Shown: piece after piece, positions 34,569-42,352 of the stretch
Position numbering within the stretch: position 1 is the stretch's first letter
Layout of the letters: every line of letters begins with the position of its first letter
Origin: Cnuibacter physcomitrellae
GTDB taxonomy: Bacteria; Actinomycetota; Actinomycetes; Actinomycetales; Microbacteriaceae
Assembly: GCF_014640535.1 (NCBI RefSeq)
Contig: NZ_BMHD01000001.1
Coordinates: 2,048,214 to 2,112,213, forward strand
Direction: 5' to 3'
DNA length: 64,000 nucleotides
Notes under the pieces: generated by a model
What the model was told of the DNA's origin: nothing
The model's input: only the letters and a program-made list of their open reading frames with translations
The model's database searches: none
Program-made: the position numbers and the translations under genes

Positions 34569-35672
34569 TCAGCGCATGCTGATCGCGATGCCCAGGACGA
34601 CGGCGCCCGCGATCATCGCGGCCACGACGAGGATCGTGCCGACCCCCCAGCTCACCCGGAGCCGGCGCCCGGGCTTCGCGACGGAGGCGGCCTCTCGCGC
34701 AGCGTCGTCTCCGGGTGTCGGGACGACCTCGCCCCGGGCGAGGCGCTCGTCGCGCCACCGTCCCCAGCGCTCGATCCTGTCGTCGAGGGCATCGACGGCC
34801 GCCGCGAGCGCGAGCCAGCGGTCGGCGCGATCCGTCACGAGATCGCGCGCGCTGAGCAGGAGCATCCAGTCGTCCACGATCTCCACGTCGAGACCGCGCA
34901 CGGTGTCGACCAGGCGCGCCATCACATCCGGGGTGAAGAGGTAGAGCGCGTCGCGCTCGTAGCCCTCCGGACAGTAGAGCTCGAAGTAGCGGTCGAAGTC
35001 GCCCTCGAGCGAGAGGCGCTGCGAGTCGCGCGGCACTCCCGACAGGGTGAGGGGACGGATCGGCCCGTCCTCGGACCGCAGGAGGATGTTCGGCAGCGCG
35101 GTCGGCAGTCGGAGGGCGCAGTACCCGCCGAACTGCGGGGTGGTGACGCTCGACCGCTTGTTCATGATCTCGTAGTTCGCGAACTCGACTCCGCGATCGC
35201 CGGGCGTCCGGAGCACCCGGTGGACGTTGAGAGATCCACGGCGCCGGAGCGGCAGGCGACGATGGGCGCCGCTGGGCCCCGGCCGGAACTCCATCCCGTT
35301 CGCTGCGGCGAAGCGCATCAGCCTGACGAGCACGCGCTTGCGCGGGCGGCGTCGTCGCAGGCGGAACCAGACCCAGGCGCAGAGGAACCCGCATCCGAGC
35401 GTCAATCCACCCAGGACGCTGATCACGAGCACGTTCATCAGCACATCGCTCCCGCCCTCGGAGAGCTCCGAGAGGATCGCCGACGCGAACCCCAGGATGC
35501 CGAGCGGCAGCCCGAACGTCGGGACCGCGAGGATGAAGCGGCGCACGGCGTTCCCCACGTCGCTCGCCTCGGGATGCACGGCGAGGAGCTCGCGCCAGAG
35601 GCGACGGACCTCTCGACGCCGGAGCGGCTCGGTGAGCGCGGTGGTGTCGATCGGGGTGGGCAGTGCCTGCAC
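34569..35672 (-). CDS. Membrane protein, possibly DUF3137-like
   Basis: 367 residues. Two N-terminal membrane helices (FILAVPTFGLPLGILGFASA and VLVISVLGGLTLGCGFLCAW) precede a large cytoplasmic domain, and a last helix ends the protein (WGVGTILVVAAMIAGAVVLG). In the soluble part, FDRYFELYCPEGYERDALYL and LFTPDVMARL resemble the DUF3137 pattern of an F..YF.VY segment followed by YLLTP..M.RL. The match is by eye only. The function of such proteins is unknown. It lies downstream of the MarR gene in the same direction. Confidence 0.75.
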   Translation of the reverse strand: MQALPTPIDTTALTEPLRRREVRRLWRELLAVHPEASDVGNAVRRFILAVPTFGLPLGILGFASAILSELSEGGSDVLMNVLVISVLGGLTLGCGFLCAWVWFRLRRRRPRKRVLVRLMRFAAANGMEFRPGPSGAHRRLPLRRRGSLNVHRVLRTPGDRGVEFANYEIMNKRSSVTTPQFGGYCALRLPTALPNILLRSEDGPIRPLTLSGVPRDSQRLSLEGDFDRYFELYCPEGYERDALYLFTPDVMARLVDTVRGLDVEIVDDWMLLLSARDLVTDRADRWLALAAAVDALDDRIERWGRWRDERLARGEVVPTPGDDAAREAASVAKPGRRLRVSWGVGTILVVAAMIAGAVVLGIAISMR

Positions 35673-35771
35673 TCGGGTCGTGGCCTTCTGTCTCCGGGCG
35701 GGGGCGTCGCGCAGCGACGCGACGTGGCCGGCCTGCCGGGGATGCCCCAGCGGCGGGCCGCGCTCTCGAGG

Positions 35772-36233
35772 CTACCCGGGCAGCGGCGCGATGCGGTCGA
35801 TGATCGACGTGAGCCGTGCCTGCAGCTCGACGAGCTCGTCGACGTCGACCCCGAGGGCGCGGATCACCTGCGGCGGCACCTCCTCGGCCCGATCGCGGAG
35901 CTCGCGGCCGGCCTCGGTGAGCCGCACGGCGAGCTGCCTCTCATCCTCCGCGGAGCGCTCGCGCGTCACCAGGCCGGCCGCCTCCAGGCGCTTCACGAGA
36001 GGTGACAGCGTGGCGGGCTCGAGTCGCAGCTCCGCGGCGAGGTCGCCCAGGGAGCGCGGCTCGCGCTCCCACAGGGCGAGCATCACCAGGTACTGCGGAT
36101 GCGTGAGACCGAGCGGATCGAGGATCGGCTTGTAGGCGCCGATCACCGTGCGGGAGGCGACCGCAAGGGCGAAGCAGAGCTGGCGGTCGAGCTTCAGCAG
36201 GTCGGATGCGGTCGCCGTGGCCTCTGTCGTCAT
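35772..36233 (-). CDS. MarR/OhrR-family regulator
   Basis: 153 residues. The winged helix spans about 40-110 (YLVMLALWEREPRSLGDLAA, LRLEPATLSPLVKRLEAAGL, RERSAEDERQLAVRLTEAG). The N terminus LLKLDRQLCFALAVASRTVI has a Cys in the position of the OhrR peroxide-sensing cysteine, so redox sensing is plausible. The ATG at 36233 lies six bases from a perfect palindrome that is the likely operator. The divergent gene and possibly the nearby FMN reductase may be targets; no ohr gene is visible. Confidence 0.88.
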   Translation of the reverse strand: MTTEATATASDLLKLDRQLCFALAVASRTVIGAYKPILDPLGLTHPQYLVMLALWEREPRSLGDLAAELRLEPATLSPLVKRLEAAGLVTRERSAEDERQLAVRLTEAGRELRDRAEEVPPQVIRALGVDVDELVELQARLTSIIDRIAPLPG

Positions 36234-36238
36234 GATCG

Positions 36239-36250
36239 TTAGTATACTAA
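36239..36250. promoter_or_regulatory. Perfect palindrome, MarR/OhrR operator candidate
   Basis: TTAGTATACTAA is a perfect 12-bp palindrome in an AT-rich island, centred between the MarR start (36233) and the start of the divergent small gene (36256). Its composition contrasts sharply with the GC-rich surroundings. MarR proteins typically bind such sites. Confidence 0.7.
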
Positions 36251-36255
36251 TGGTT

Positions 36256-36525
36256 ATGGCACGAAAGAAGACGCCGCGAGAGCCCAACCCCATGAACCCG
36301 TTCGACGGGAAGCCGGGGTTCGTCAACCGTCTCAACCGCATCGTCTTCACGTTCACCGGGCCGGCTCAGGTGGGCATCGGACGCCCCGAGGCGCCGTACG
36401 TGCCGCCGGCCGACCCGACGTGTCCGATCTGCGGCGTCGCGCTCGCGCAGCACGAGATCCAGCGGAACCAGGACTCGTCCACGCCCACGCGGCTCATCTG
36501 CCCCACGCCCGCCCGCGCATCCTGA
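36256..36525 (+). CDS. Small protein with a CPICG motif
   Basis: 89 residues starting MARKKTPREPNPMNPFDGKP. A CPICG motif followed by a His (VALAQHEI) and a further Cys (RLICPTP) could form a small zinc-binding knuckle. The first half is basic and Pro-rich with FVNRLNRIVFTFTGPAQVG. It is divergent from the MarR gene across a perfect palindrome. I do not recognise a family. An ATG at 36250 overlapping the palindrome is an alternative start. Confidence 0.65.
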   Translation: MARKKTPREPNPMNPFDGKPGFVNRLNRIVFTFTGPAQVGIGRPEAPYVPPADPTCPICGVALAQHEIQRNQDSSTPTRLICPTPARAS

Positions 36526-36613
36526 CGCCGCCCGCGCGCACTCGCGCGCCCCTCCTGCGCGCGCACCCGCGCGCCCCTCGCGGCCCGTCGGATCGCGCCC
36601 GCGCGCCCATCCT

Positions 36614-36668
36614 GATCCGTCACTTTCCGCTAGTGCAGACGCCCACGGCTAGCGGAAAGTAACGGATC
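36614..36668. repeat. Hairpin between convergent genes
   Basis: Arms of 20 bases at 36614-36633 (GATCCGTCACTTTCCGCTAG) and 36649-36668 match at 19 of 20, with a 15-base loop. It ends ten bases before the stop codon of the FMN reductase gene, which converges with the CPICG gene. It is a probable bidirectional terminator. Confidence 0.75.
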
Positions 36669-36678
36669 GGGAGAGGGG

Positions 36679-37260
36679 TCAGGCGGCGGCGTCCTCCGAG
36701 GAGTCCGCCGGGGCGGACAGCACGCGCTGGAGGTCGGCGAGCACCGCGCGCAGCTGGGTGGTGACCTCCACGTCCTCGCGGGGGTGCACGTCGACGAAGC
36801 GCGTCATCGAGCCGGGCACCGACATCCGGATGTCATCGAGCACGTTCGCTCCGGCGATCCCGAGAGCCTTGCGGGCCTCGTCGTGCGACCACACGCCGCC
36901 GTACTGTCCGAACGCGGCCCCGACGACGGCGACCGGCTTGGCCGAGATCGGGCTGGAACCGAACGGGCGCGACGACCAGTCGATCGCGTTCTTCAGCACG
37001 GCCGGGATGGTGCCGTTGTGCTCGGGCGTGATGACGAGCACGGCGTCGGCCGCGGCGACGGCCTCGCGGAAGGCGGTCGCGGCGGCGGGGACGCTGCCCT
37101 CGACGTCGATGTCCTCGTTGTAGAACGGGATGTCGGCGAGTCCGTCGTAGAGGCGCAGCTCGAGCCCCTCGGGCGCGAGCTCGAGCGCGGTGTGCGCGAT
37201 CTGACGGTTGGTCGAGCCGGAGCGGAGGCTGCCGACGAGGACGAGCACGGACGAGGTCAT
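36679..37260 (-). CDS. NADPH-dependent FMN reductase family protein
   Basis: 193 residues with a flavodoxin-like fold. GSLRSGSTNRQIAHTAL binds the FMN phosphate, and TPEHNGTIPAVLKNAIDWSS is the family's conserved flavin and substrate segment. Members reduce FMN, quinones, azo dyes or chromate with NAD(P)H. AAGGAGA precedes the ATG. A palindrome CGGACCACGGTCCG lies in its upstream region. It may belong to the redox response suggested by the neighbouring MarR/OhrR regulator, but that is inference. Confidence 0.9.
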   Translation of the reverse strand: MTSSVLVLVGSLRSGSTNRQIAHTALELAPEGLELRLYDGLADIPFYNEDIDVEGSVPAAATAFREAVAAADAVLVITPEHNGTIPAVLKNAIDWSSRPFGSSPISAKPVAVVGAAFGQYGGVWSHDEARKALGIAGANVLDDIRMSVPGSMTRFVDVHPREDVEVTTQLRAVLADLQRVLSAPADSSEDAAA

Positions 37261-37321
37261 GGGTTCTCCTTGGGATCCGGGCGACGCGGCGCGTCGCGGA
37301 AGTGTCTCGCAGGGGTTTAAC

Positions 37322-37335
37322 CGGACCACGGTCCG
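37322..37335. promoter_or_regulatory. Perfect short palindrome between divergent genes
   Basis: CGGACCACGGTCCG (six-base arms, two-base centre) sits between the FMN reductase gene and the small divergent gene at 37376. It is a possible operator. No regulator is assigned. Confidence 0.4.
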
Positions 37336-37375
37336 CTTATTCCCGACAGTCGCCGGATGGTGGGACGCTCGGAGG

Positions 37376-37570
37376 ATGGACTCCGACGCCGACTTCGAGC
37401 AGAAGCGCCACGACCAGCTCACGACCGCCCCGAAGGCGACTGAGGCGGATGCCGAGCCGCGCATCCGCATCTCGGAGACCGCCGACGGCACGAAGCGGAT
37501 CGACTGGCGCGACGACGCCGAGGTGTCGCCGAGCTCCGGCGACGACGCCGACTACCCCGCCGAGCGCTGA
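37376..37570 (+). CDS. Small acidic protein, unknown
   Basis: 64 residues, starting MDSDADFEQKRHDQLTTAPK and containing RIRISETADGTKRIDWRDDA; hydrophilic and acidic throughout with no motif. GGAGG lies immediately upstream of the ATG. Its last 19 bases overlap the end of the converging glycosyltransferase gene. The family is not recognised. Confidence 0.55.
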   Translation: MDSDADFEQKRHDQLTTAPKATEADAEPRIRISETADGTKRIDWRDDAEVSPSSGDDADYPAER

Positions 37571-38379
37571 TCCGACGCGGCCGCCTGCCGTCCGGCGCCG
37601 CGCTCCGATCGGGCCGCGGCCCGACGGGCGAGCACGATCCGCCGCCAGCGGCGCCAGGGGAGGTCGGCCGGCCAGTGCGCGAACACCGTCGCGAAGCCGC
37701 GGCGGAAGCGGACACGCAACGCCGAGAGCGACCACAGCGGACGCTGCGAGATGCTCACGCGAAGGCGCGGCTCGTGCCGGATGCGGTGGCGGACGCCCAG
37801 GTGGAACGACAGGTCGAGGTCGTCGTGCAGCTCGGGGTCGAGATGGATGCGGCGCCGCACGTCCCGCCACGCGTCGCGGCGCAGGGCGAGGTTCGAGCCG
37901 AACAGCGGGACGTGTCCCAGTGCGGGAGCGAGCGCGAGTCGATACGCCCCGAGGTAGAGCGCGGCGAGAGCGGTCCGACCCGCTCTCGGCCCGTCGGAGA
38001 AGCGCGCGGGCCCGGTGAGGGCGTCGAGCTCGGGATGGGCGGCGAACGTCGTGACGATGGTCTCGACCCAGCGCACGTCGGGGACGCTGTCGGCGTCGAG
38101 CCGCCCGATCACGTCGGCCCGCGCGGCGTCGTACCCGGTGCTCGCTGCGGCGGGGATGCCCGGGCGCGGCTCCGCGAGCACCCTCACTCCGAAGCTCAGC
38201 GCGACCTCGGCCGAGCCGTCGCTCGAGCCGTTGTCGACCACCACGATCTCATCGGGCAGCACGGTCTGCGCCGCCAGCGCCCGGAGACAGCGCTCGAGCT
38301 CATCCCGGTCGTCCTTCACCGGGATGACGACGGACACCGTGGGCAGCGCCCGCGGACGCATCCTCGCCCGGGCCCTCAT
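37552..38379 (-). CDS. Family 2 glycosyltransferase
   Basis: 275 residues. A GT-A fold is read from VSVVIPVKDDRDELERCL, IVVVDNGSSDGSAEVA and the metal-binding GRLDADSV (DxD). FGSNLALRRDAWRDV and the acidic DPELHDDLDL segment are acceptor-side motifs. It probably transfers a sugar from a nucleotide donor to a lipid or polymer at the membrane; no membrane helix is obvious. It starts with an ATGA overlap with the TPP enzyme gene, so both are in one transcript, without an obvious shared pathway. The donor is unknown. Confidence 0.9.
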   Translation of the reverse strand: MRARARMRPRALPTVSVVIPVKDDRDELERCLRALAAQTVLPDEIVVVDNGSSDGSAEVALSFGVRVLAEPRPGIPAAASTGYDAARADVIGRLDADSVPDVRWVETIVTTFAAHPELDALTGPARFSDGPRAGRTALAALYLGAYRLALAPALGHVPLFGSNLALRRDAWRDVRRRIHLDPELHDDLDLSFHLGVRHRIRHEPRLRVSISQRPLWSLSALRVRFRRGFATVFAHWPADLPWRRWRRIVLARRAAARSERGAGRQAAASDQRSAG

Positions 38380-40226
38380 CGGCGCTCGTGTGAGGCGTAC
38401 TCGTCGAGCAGGCGAGCGGCTGCCGCGCCGGAGGCGCCCTCTCGGGCCAGACCCTCGTGCATCGACTGGAGCTTCTGCTCGCCCTGGGGGAAGGGCGGCA
38501 GGAGGGGGACGTTCCGGTCGGTCACGACCTGGAGGACGGTGGGGCGGTCGGCCGCGAGCGCCTCCCGCCAGGCGTCGTCGAGCGCGGTCGGATCGTCCAC
38601 CCGCACGCCCCGGAGGCCGAGGGACTCGGCGTACCCGGCGAACGGGAACGCGGGGAGGTCCTGGCTCGCGGGGTAGCGCGGCGCCGACTCCATCTCACGC
38701 TGCTCCCAGCTCACCTCGGCGAGGTCGCCGTTGTCGAGCACGCACACCACGAAGCGCGGATCGGCCCAGCGCGGCCACATCCGCGCGAGGGTGACCAGCT
38801 CGGCGTTCCCGAGCATCTGCATCCCGCCGTCGCCGGCCAGCACGATCACCGGACGCGTCGGATCAGCGAGCTTCGCAGCCAGTCCGTAGGGCACGCCGCA
38901 TCCCATCGAGGCGAGGCGACCCGAGACGTGCGCCTCGACGCCGTGCGGCAGGTGGAGCTGGCGGGCGTACCAGTAGACGACGCTGCCGACGTCGAGGGCG
39001 AGGAGCGTCTCCGCCGTGAGGTGCGGATCGAGGGCGGCGAGGACCGCCTCCGGGTTCACGGGGTCTGCGGGCGTCGCGGCGCGACGGCGTGCCACCTCCC
39101 GCCAGGAGGCGACCTCGCGCTCGACGGTCGCGCGCCACGAGCCCGCTTCGGGGTCTGCGCCGGTGCCGTCGGCGGTGCGTGTGGCGGGCGCGGGCGCGGG
39201 CTCGGTCTCCGGCCGGGAGTCCGGCGGGGAGTCCGGCAGCCGCGCGAGGAGCGCGGCGAGGGTCTCGGCCGCGTCGCCGATGAGGCCGACGGCGACGGGA
39301 TATCGGTTTCCGATCACCCTCCCGTCGATGTCGATCTGCACCGCGGCCGCCTGGCCGGGGGCGGGGTAGAACTCGGTCCACGGATCGTCGCATCCCACGA
39401 GGAGCAGCCCGTCGCACTCGGCGAGCAGACGGGCGCTCGCCGTCGTGCCGAGGTGACCCATGGTGCCGGCGGCGAACGGGAGGCGCTCGTCGACGTACGG
39501 CTTCCCGAGCAGGCTCGTCACGATCCCGGCGCCGAGGGCCTCCGCCACCGCGACGACCTCGTCCTGCGCGCCGCGCGCACCGCGTCCGACGAAGAGGAGC
39601 GGGCGCTCGGATGCGGAGAGCACCTCGACCGCTCGGGCGAGATCGTCGACGTGGGGCACCACACGGGGAGCGCTGTAGCCGACCGCGCTGTGGAGGATGC
39701 CGTGCTCATGGGGCAGCTCGGGCGCATCCGCCTTCTGCACGTCGTGCGGGAGGATCACCACGGCGGGCGAGCGGGTCGCGAGGGCGGCACGGAAGGCGCG
39801 GTCGATCACGAGGGGGACCTGCTCGGGCGTCTGCACGGTCTGCAGGTACTCGGATGCGACGTCGGCGAAGAGGCGCTCGAGGTTCACCTCCTGCATGTAC
39901 GCCGAGCCGAGGGTGCTGCGGTCCTGCTGTCCGATGATCGCGACCACCGGCACGCCGTCGAGCTTGGCGTCGTAGAGGCCGTTCAACAGGTGGATGGCGC
40001 CGGGCCCCTGAGTCGAGGTCATCACACCGACGGTCCCGCTGTACTTCGAGTGTCCGACCGCCATGAACGCGGCGGCCTCCTCGTGCCTGGCCTGGACGAA
40101 GTCGAGATCACCGGATGCGGCGATCGCCTCGACGAAGGCGTTGATGCCGTCGCCGCTGTACCCGAAGATCCGGTCGACCCCCCATTCGCCGAGCCTCTGC
40201 ACGATCGCGTCGGACACCGTCGCCAT
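38376..40226 (-). CDS. Thiamine pyrophosphate-dependent enzyme, pyruvate oxidase/acetolactate synthase type
   Basis: 616 residues with three domains: the N-terminal pyrimidine-binding domain (GYSGDGINAFVEAI, catalytic Glu in RHEEAAAFMA, TSTQGPGAIHLLNG), a central FAD-like domain (about 190-335) and a C-terminal PP-binding domain (AGDGGMQMLGNAELVTLARM with the GDG...N motif, ending DNGDL). A Pro/Ala/Thr-rich insertion near 335-365 is unusual. It resembles actinobacterial pyruvate dehydrogenase (quinone)-like proteins more than anabolic acetolactate synthase, and no small subunit gene is present. The substrate is probably pyruvate; this is family inference. Confidence 0.85.
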   Translation of the reverse strand: MATVSDAIVQRLGEWGVDRIFGYSGDGINAFVEAIAASGDLDFVQARHEEAAAFMAVGHSKYSGTVGVMTSTQGPGAIHLLNGLYDAKLDGVPVVAIIGQQDRSTLGSAYMQEVNLERLFADVASEYLQTVQTPEQVPLVIDRAFRAALATRSPAVVILPHDVQKADAPELPHEHGILHSAVGYSAPRVVPHVDDLARAVEVLSASERPLLFVGRGARGAQDEVVAVAEALGAGIVTSLLGKPYVDERLPFAAGTMGHLGTTASARLLAECDGLLLVGCDDPWTEFYPAPGQAAAVQIDIDGRVIGNRYPVAVGLIGDAAETLAALLARLPDSPPDSRPETEPAPAPATRTADGTGADPEAGSWRATVEREVASWREVARRRAATPADPVNPEAVLAALDPHLTAETLLALDVGSVVYWYARQLHLPHGVEAHVSGRLASMGCGVPYGLAAKLADPTRPVIVLAGDGGMQMLGNAELVTLARMWPRWADPRFVVCVLDNGDLAEVSWEQREMESAPRYPASQDLPAFPFAGYAESLGLRGVRVDDPTALDDAWREALAADRPTVLQVVTDRNVPLLPPFPQGEQKLQSMHEGLAREGASGAAAARLLDEYASHERR

Positions 40227-40409
40227 GGGTCGCCTCCCTCCGGCCGCTTCTGGGGCGGCCTCTGGGTGAGCCTAGGAACGCGTGGCGGAGCGACGAGGGG
40301 GTTGCCTCCGCCCGGCGAGCGTGCTGCGTGCTGCGTCCGTTCGGGTGCGGCGCGGGTACAGGTACGGGTACTGAGGGCCCGCCGCGGCGGCCCCTGGTAG
40401 CCTGCGGGC

Positions 40410-41024
40410 ATGGAGAAGCGGACCGCGCTCCCCCTGCAACGAGCGCAGGAGGTGTCCCGACCCGAGCGGTCGGACGCGGCACGCAACCGGGAGAGCCTGC
40501 TCGAGACCGCGCGCCGGATCATCGCCGCCGAGGGCGTCGACGCCCTCACGATGGACCGGCTCGCCGCCGACTCGGGGCTGGGCAAGGGCACGGTGTTCCG
40601 TCGCTTCGAGTCGAAGGCGGGACTGTTCACCGCGCTGCTCGACTCGACCGAGAAGGAGTTCCAGCGCCGCTACATCTTCGGCCCGCCGCCTCTCGGACCC
40701 GGCTCGCCGCCCGTCGAGAGGCTCGTCGCATACGGGCGCGAGCGCATCCGGGTGTTCGACACCCAGAGCGACCTGCTGCGCGAGGCCGACGCACCCGCCG
40801 CCGCGTTCGACCCGGCCGCCTCGGGCGCCGGCACCGCATCGGAGGCGCACATCGCGATGCTGCTGCGCCAGTCCGGCGCCGACCTCGACGTGCCCGTCAC
40901 CGCGTTCATGCTCCTCGCCGCCCTCCGCGCCGTGATGGTCCTCCCCCGCGACGCGCGCCAGCGCATCGGCGTCGCCCGCCTCGCCGACGGCTGGGAGTCC
41001 CTCGTCCGCTCCCTCCTCCCCTGA
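40410..41024 (+). CDS. TetR-family regulator
   Basis: 204 residues. The helix-turn-helix reads RNRESLLETARRIIAAEGVD, then TMDRLAADSGLGKGTVFRRF and ESKAGLFTALLD. The C-terminal half contains RYIFGPPPLGPGSPPVERLV, a phrase common in one TetR subgroup. It is divergent from the TPP enzyme-glycosyltransferase operon across 183 bases, which it might control. No clear dyad was found in that gap, only GGTACAGGTACGGGTAC near 40356-40372, a set of GTAC repeats. Confidence 0.88.
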   Translation: MEKRTALPLQRAQEVSRPERSDAARNRESLLETARRIIAAEGVDALTMDRLAADSGLGKGTVFRRFESKAGLFTALLDSTEKEFQRRYIFGPPPLGPGSPPVERLVAYGRERIRVFDTQSDLLREADAPAAAFDPAASGAGTASEAHIAMLLRQSGADLDVPVTAFMLLAALRAVMVLPRDARQRIGVARLADGWESLVRSLLP

Positions 41025-41043
41025 CCCCGTCCCGCCCCCGCGC

Positions 41044-41349
41044 GGATCTGGCACTAGTCGCGACTTCCCGCGCTCGGAGGTCACCACGAGTGTCATCTAC
41101 GGAATTTCCATGGATGCCGAGGAGCCCACCTACCCACCCCGACCGCATCCACTCCACCAGCGTCCGGATCTGACACTCGTGGCGACTTCCCGAGCCCGAA
41201 GGTCACCACGAGTGTCATTTTCGGAGATTCCGTGGATGCCCGAGGCGCCCGCACACACCCATCCCCACCGCATCCGCTCCGCCCACCGCACGGATCTGAC
41301 ACTCGTGGCGGGTTCCCGCGGCCGGAGGTCACCACAACTGTCACTTCCG
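41044..41349. repeat. Array of three 58-bp hairpin units (family I)
   Basis: Units lie at 41044-41101, 41166-41223 and 41292-41349, each 58 bp, at 122 and 126 bp spacing. All start GGATCTG and carry CACTCGTGG (CACTAGTCG in the first) against CACCACGAGTGTCA (CACCACAACTGTCA in the third). The linkers are related too, with TGGATGCC and CACACCCATCCCC words. The gap 41025-41415 between convergent tetR and AEC genes holds only this array. Confidence 0.8.
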
Positions 41350-41415
41350 AGAATCCATCGACGGCCGAGGTGCCCGCGCACACCCATCCCCGCGACGCAC
41401 CGGCGGGGGCGGGGC

Positions 41416-42339
41416 TCAGTGGGCGAGGAGGACGGAGGCGAGGAGGAGCACCGGGACGGCGGCGATCGTCGTCACCAGCACGGTGTCGCGGGCGAGCACG
41501 ACGCCGGTCTGGTACCGGGCCGCGTAGTTGTAGATGTTCTGCGCCGTCGGCAGCGAGGCGAGCGCCACGACCGCGAACAGATCCGGGCCCGACAGCCCGA
41601 TCAGCAGCGCCCCGGCGAGATAGGCCACGATCGGCATGACCAGCGACTTGAACGCGGAGGCGACGATCACCGCCACCCGGTCCGGGCCGGGTTGGAGCGG
41701 CCGCCGCCCCACCAGCGACATCCCGAAGCCGAGCAGCACCAGGGGGACGGCGGACCCGCCGATGAGCAGGAGCGGCTGCAGCAGGATGTCGGGCACGGTC
41801 CAGCCGAAGAGGCTCACGACGAGGCCGCTGAGCGAGGCGATGATGATCGGGTTCCGCACCGGCTGCGTGAGGACGGAGCGCAGGGAGACCTCCCCGCGCG
41901 AGGTGATGTCGAGGACGGTGAGGATGATGGGCGCCATCACGACGAGCTGGAGCAGGATGATCGGCACGACGAGGCTCGGCTGTCCGAGCACGTAGGTGGC
42001 GACCGGGAGGCCGATGTTGTTCGCGTTGACGTAGGCGGAGGCGCCGGTGCCGACGGCGGTCACCCCCACCCCGCGGCGGAAGAACACCACGGACACCACC
42101 ACGTACAGCGCCCCCGTCACCACCACGGCGATGACCGAGGCGAGGAGGGCGGGGGAGAACACCTCAGACGGATGCGATCGGCTCACCACCGTGAACAGCA
42201 GCGCCGGCGTCGAGACGAAGAACGCGAGCCGGTTGAGGACGGGCAGGGCGTTGTCGGGCAGCACCCTGAGCCGGGCGACACCGTATCCGATCGCGATGAC
42301 GATCCCGATGATGCCGAATCCGGTGAGGACCCCCAGCAT
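41416..42339 (-). CDS. Auxin efflux carrier (AEC) family transporter
   Basis: 307 residues, ten predicted transmembrane helices in two five-helix halves. The start MLGVLTGFGIIGIVIAIGYG and the central segment VNANNIGLPVATYVLG with its conserved Asn and Pro match the AEC/BASS-like fold, and SLPTAQNIYNYAARY marks the second half. Bacterial members move malonate, malate or other small acids, and the direction of transport is uncertain. It follows the acyltransferase after 13 bases in the same direction, so the two may be cotranscribed. Confidence 0.9.
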   Translation of the reverse strand: MLGVLTGFGIIGIVIAIGYGVARLRVLPDNALPVLNRLAFFVSTPALLFTVVSRSHPSEVFSPALLASVIAVVVTGALYVVVSVVFFRRGVGVTAVGTGASAYVNANNIGLPVATYVLGQPSLVVPIILLQLVVMAPIILTVLDITSRGEVSLRSVLTQPVRNPIIIASLSGLVVSLFGWTVPDILLQPLLLIGGSAVPLVLLGFGMSLVGRRPLQPGPDRVAVIVASAFKSLVMPIVAYLAGALLIGLSGPDLFAVVALASLPTAQNIYNYAARYQTGVVLARDTVLVTTIAAVPVLLLASVLLAH

Positions 42340-42352
42340 GCGGTGCCGGCGC

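Noticed and set aside
40356-40372. GGTACAGGTACGGGTAC as a regulatory dyad for the TetR at 40410
   Set aside because: It is a short direct repeat of GTAC words without a clear two-fold symmetry of operator length; kept only as a remark.
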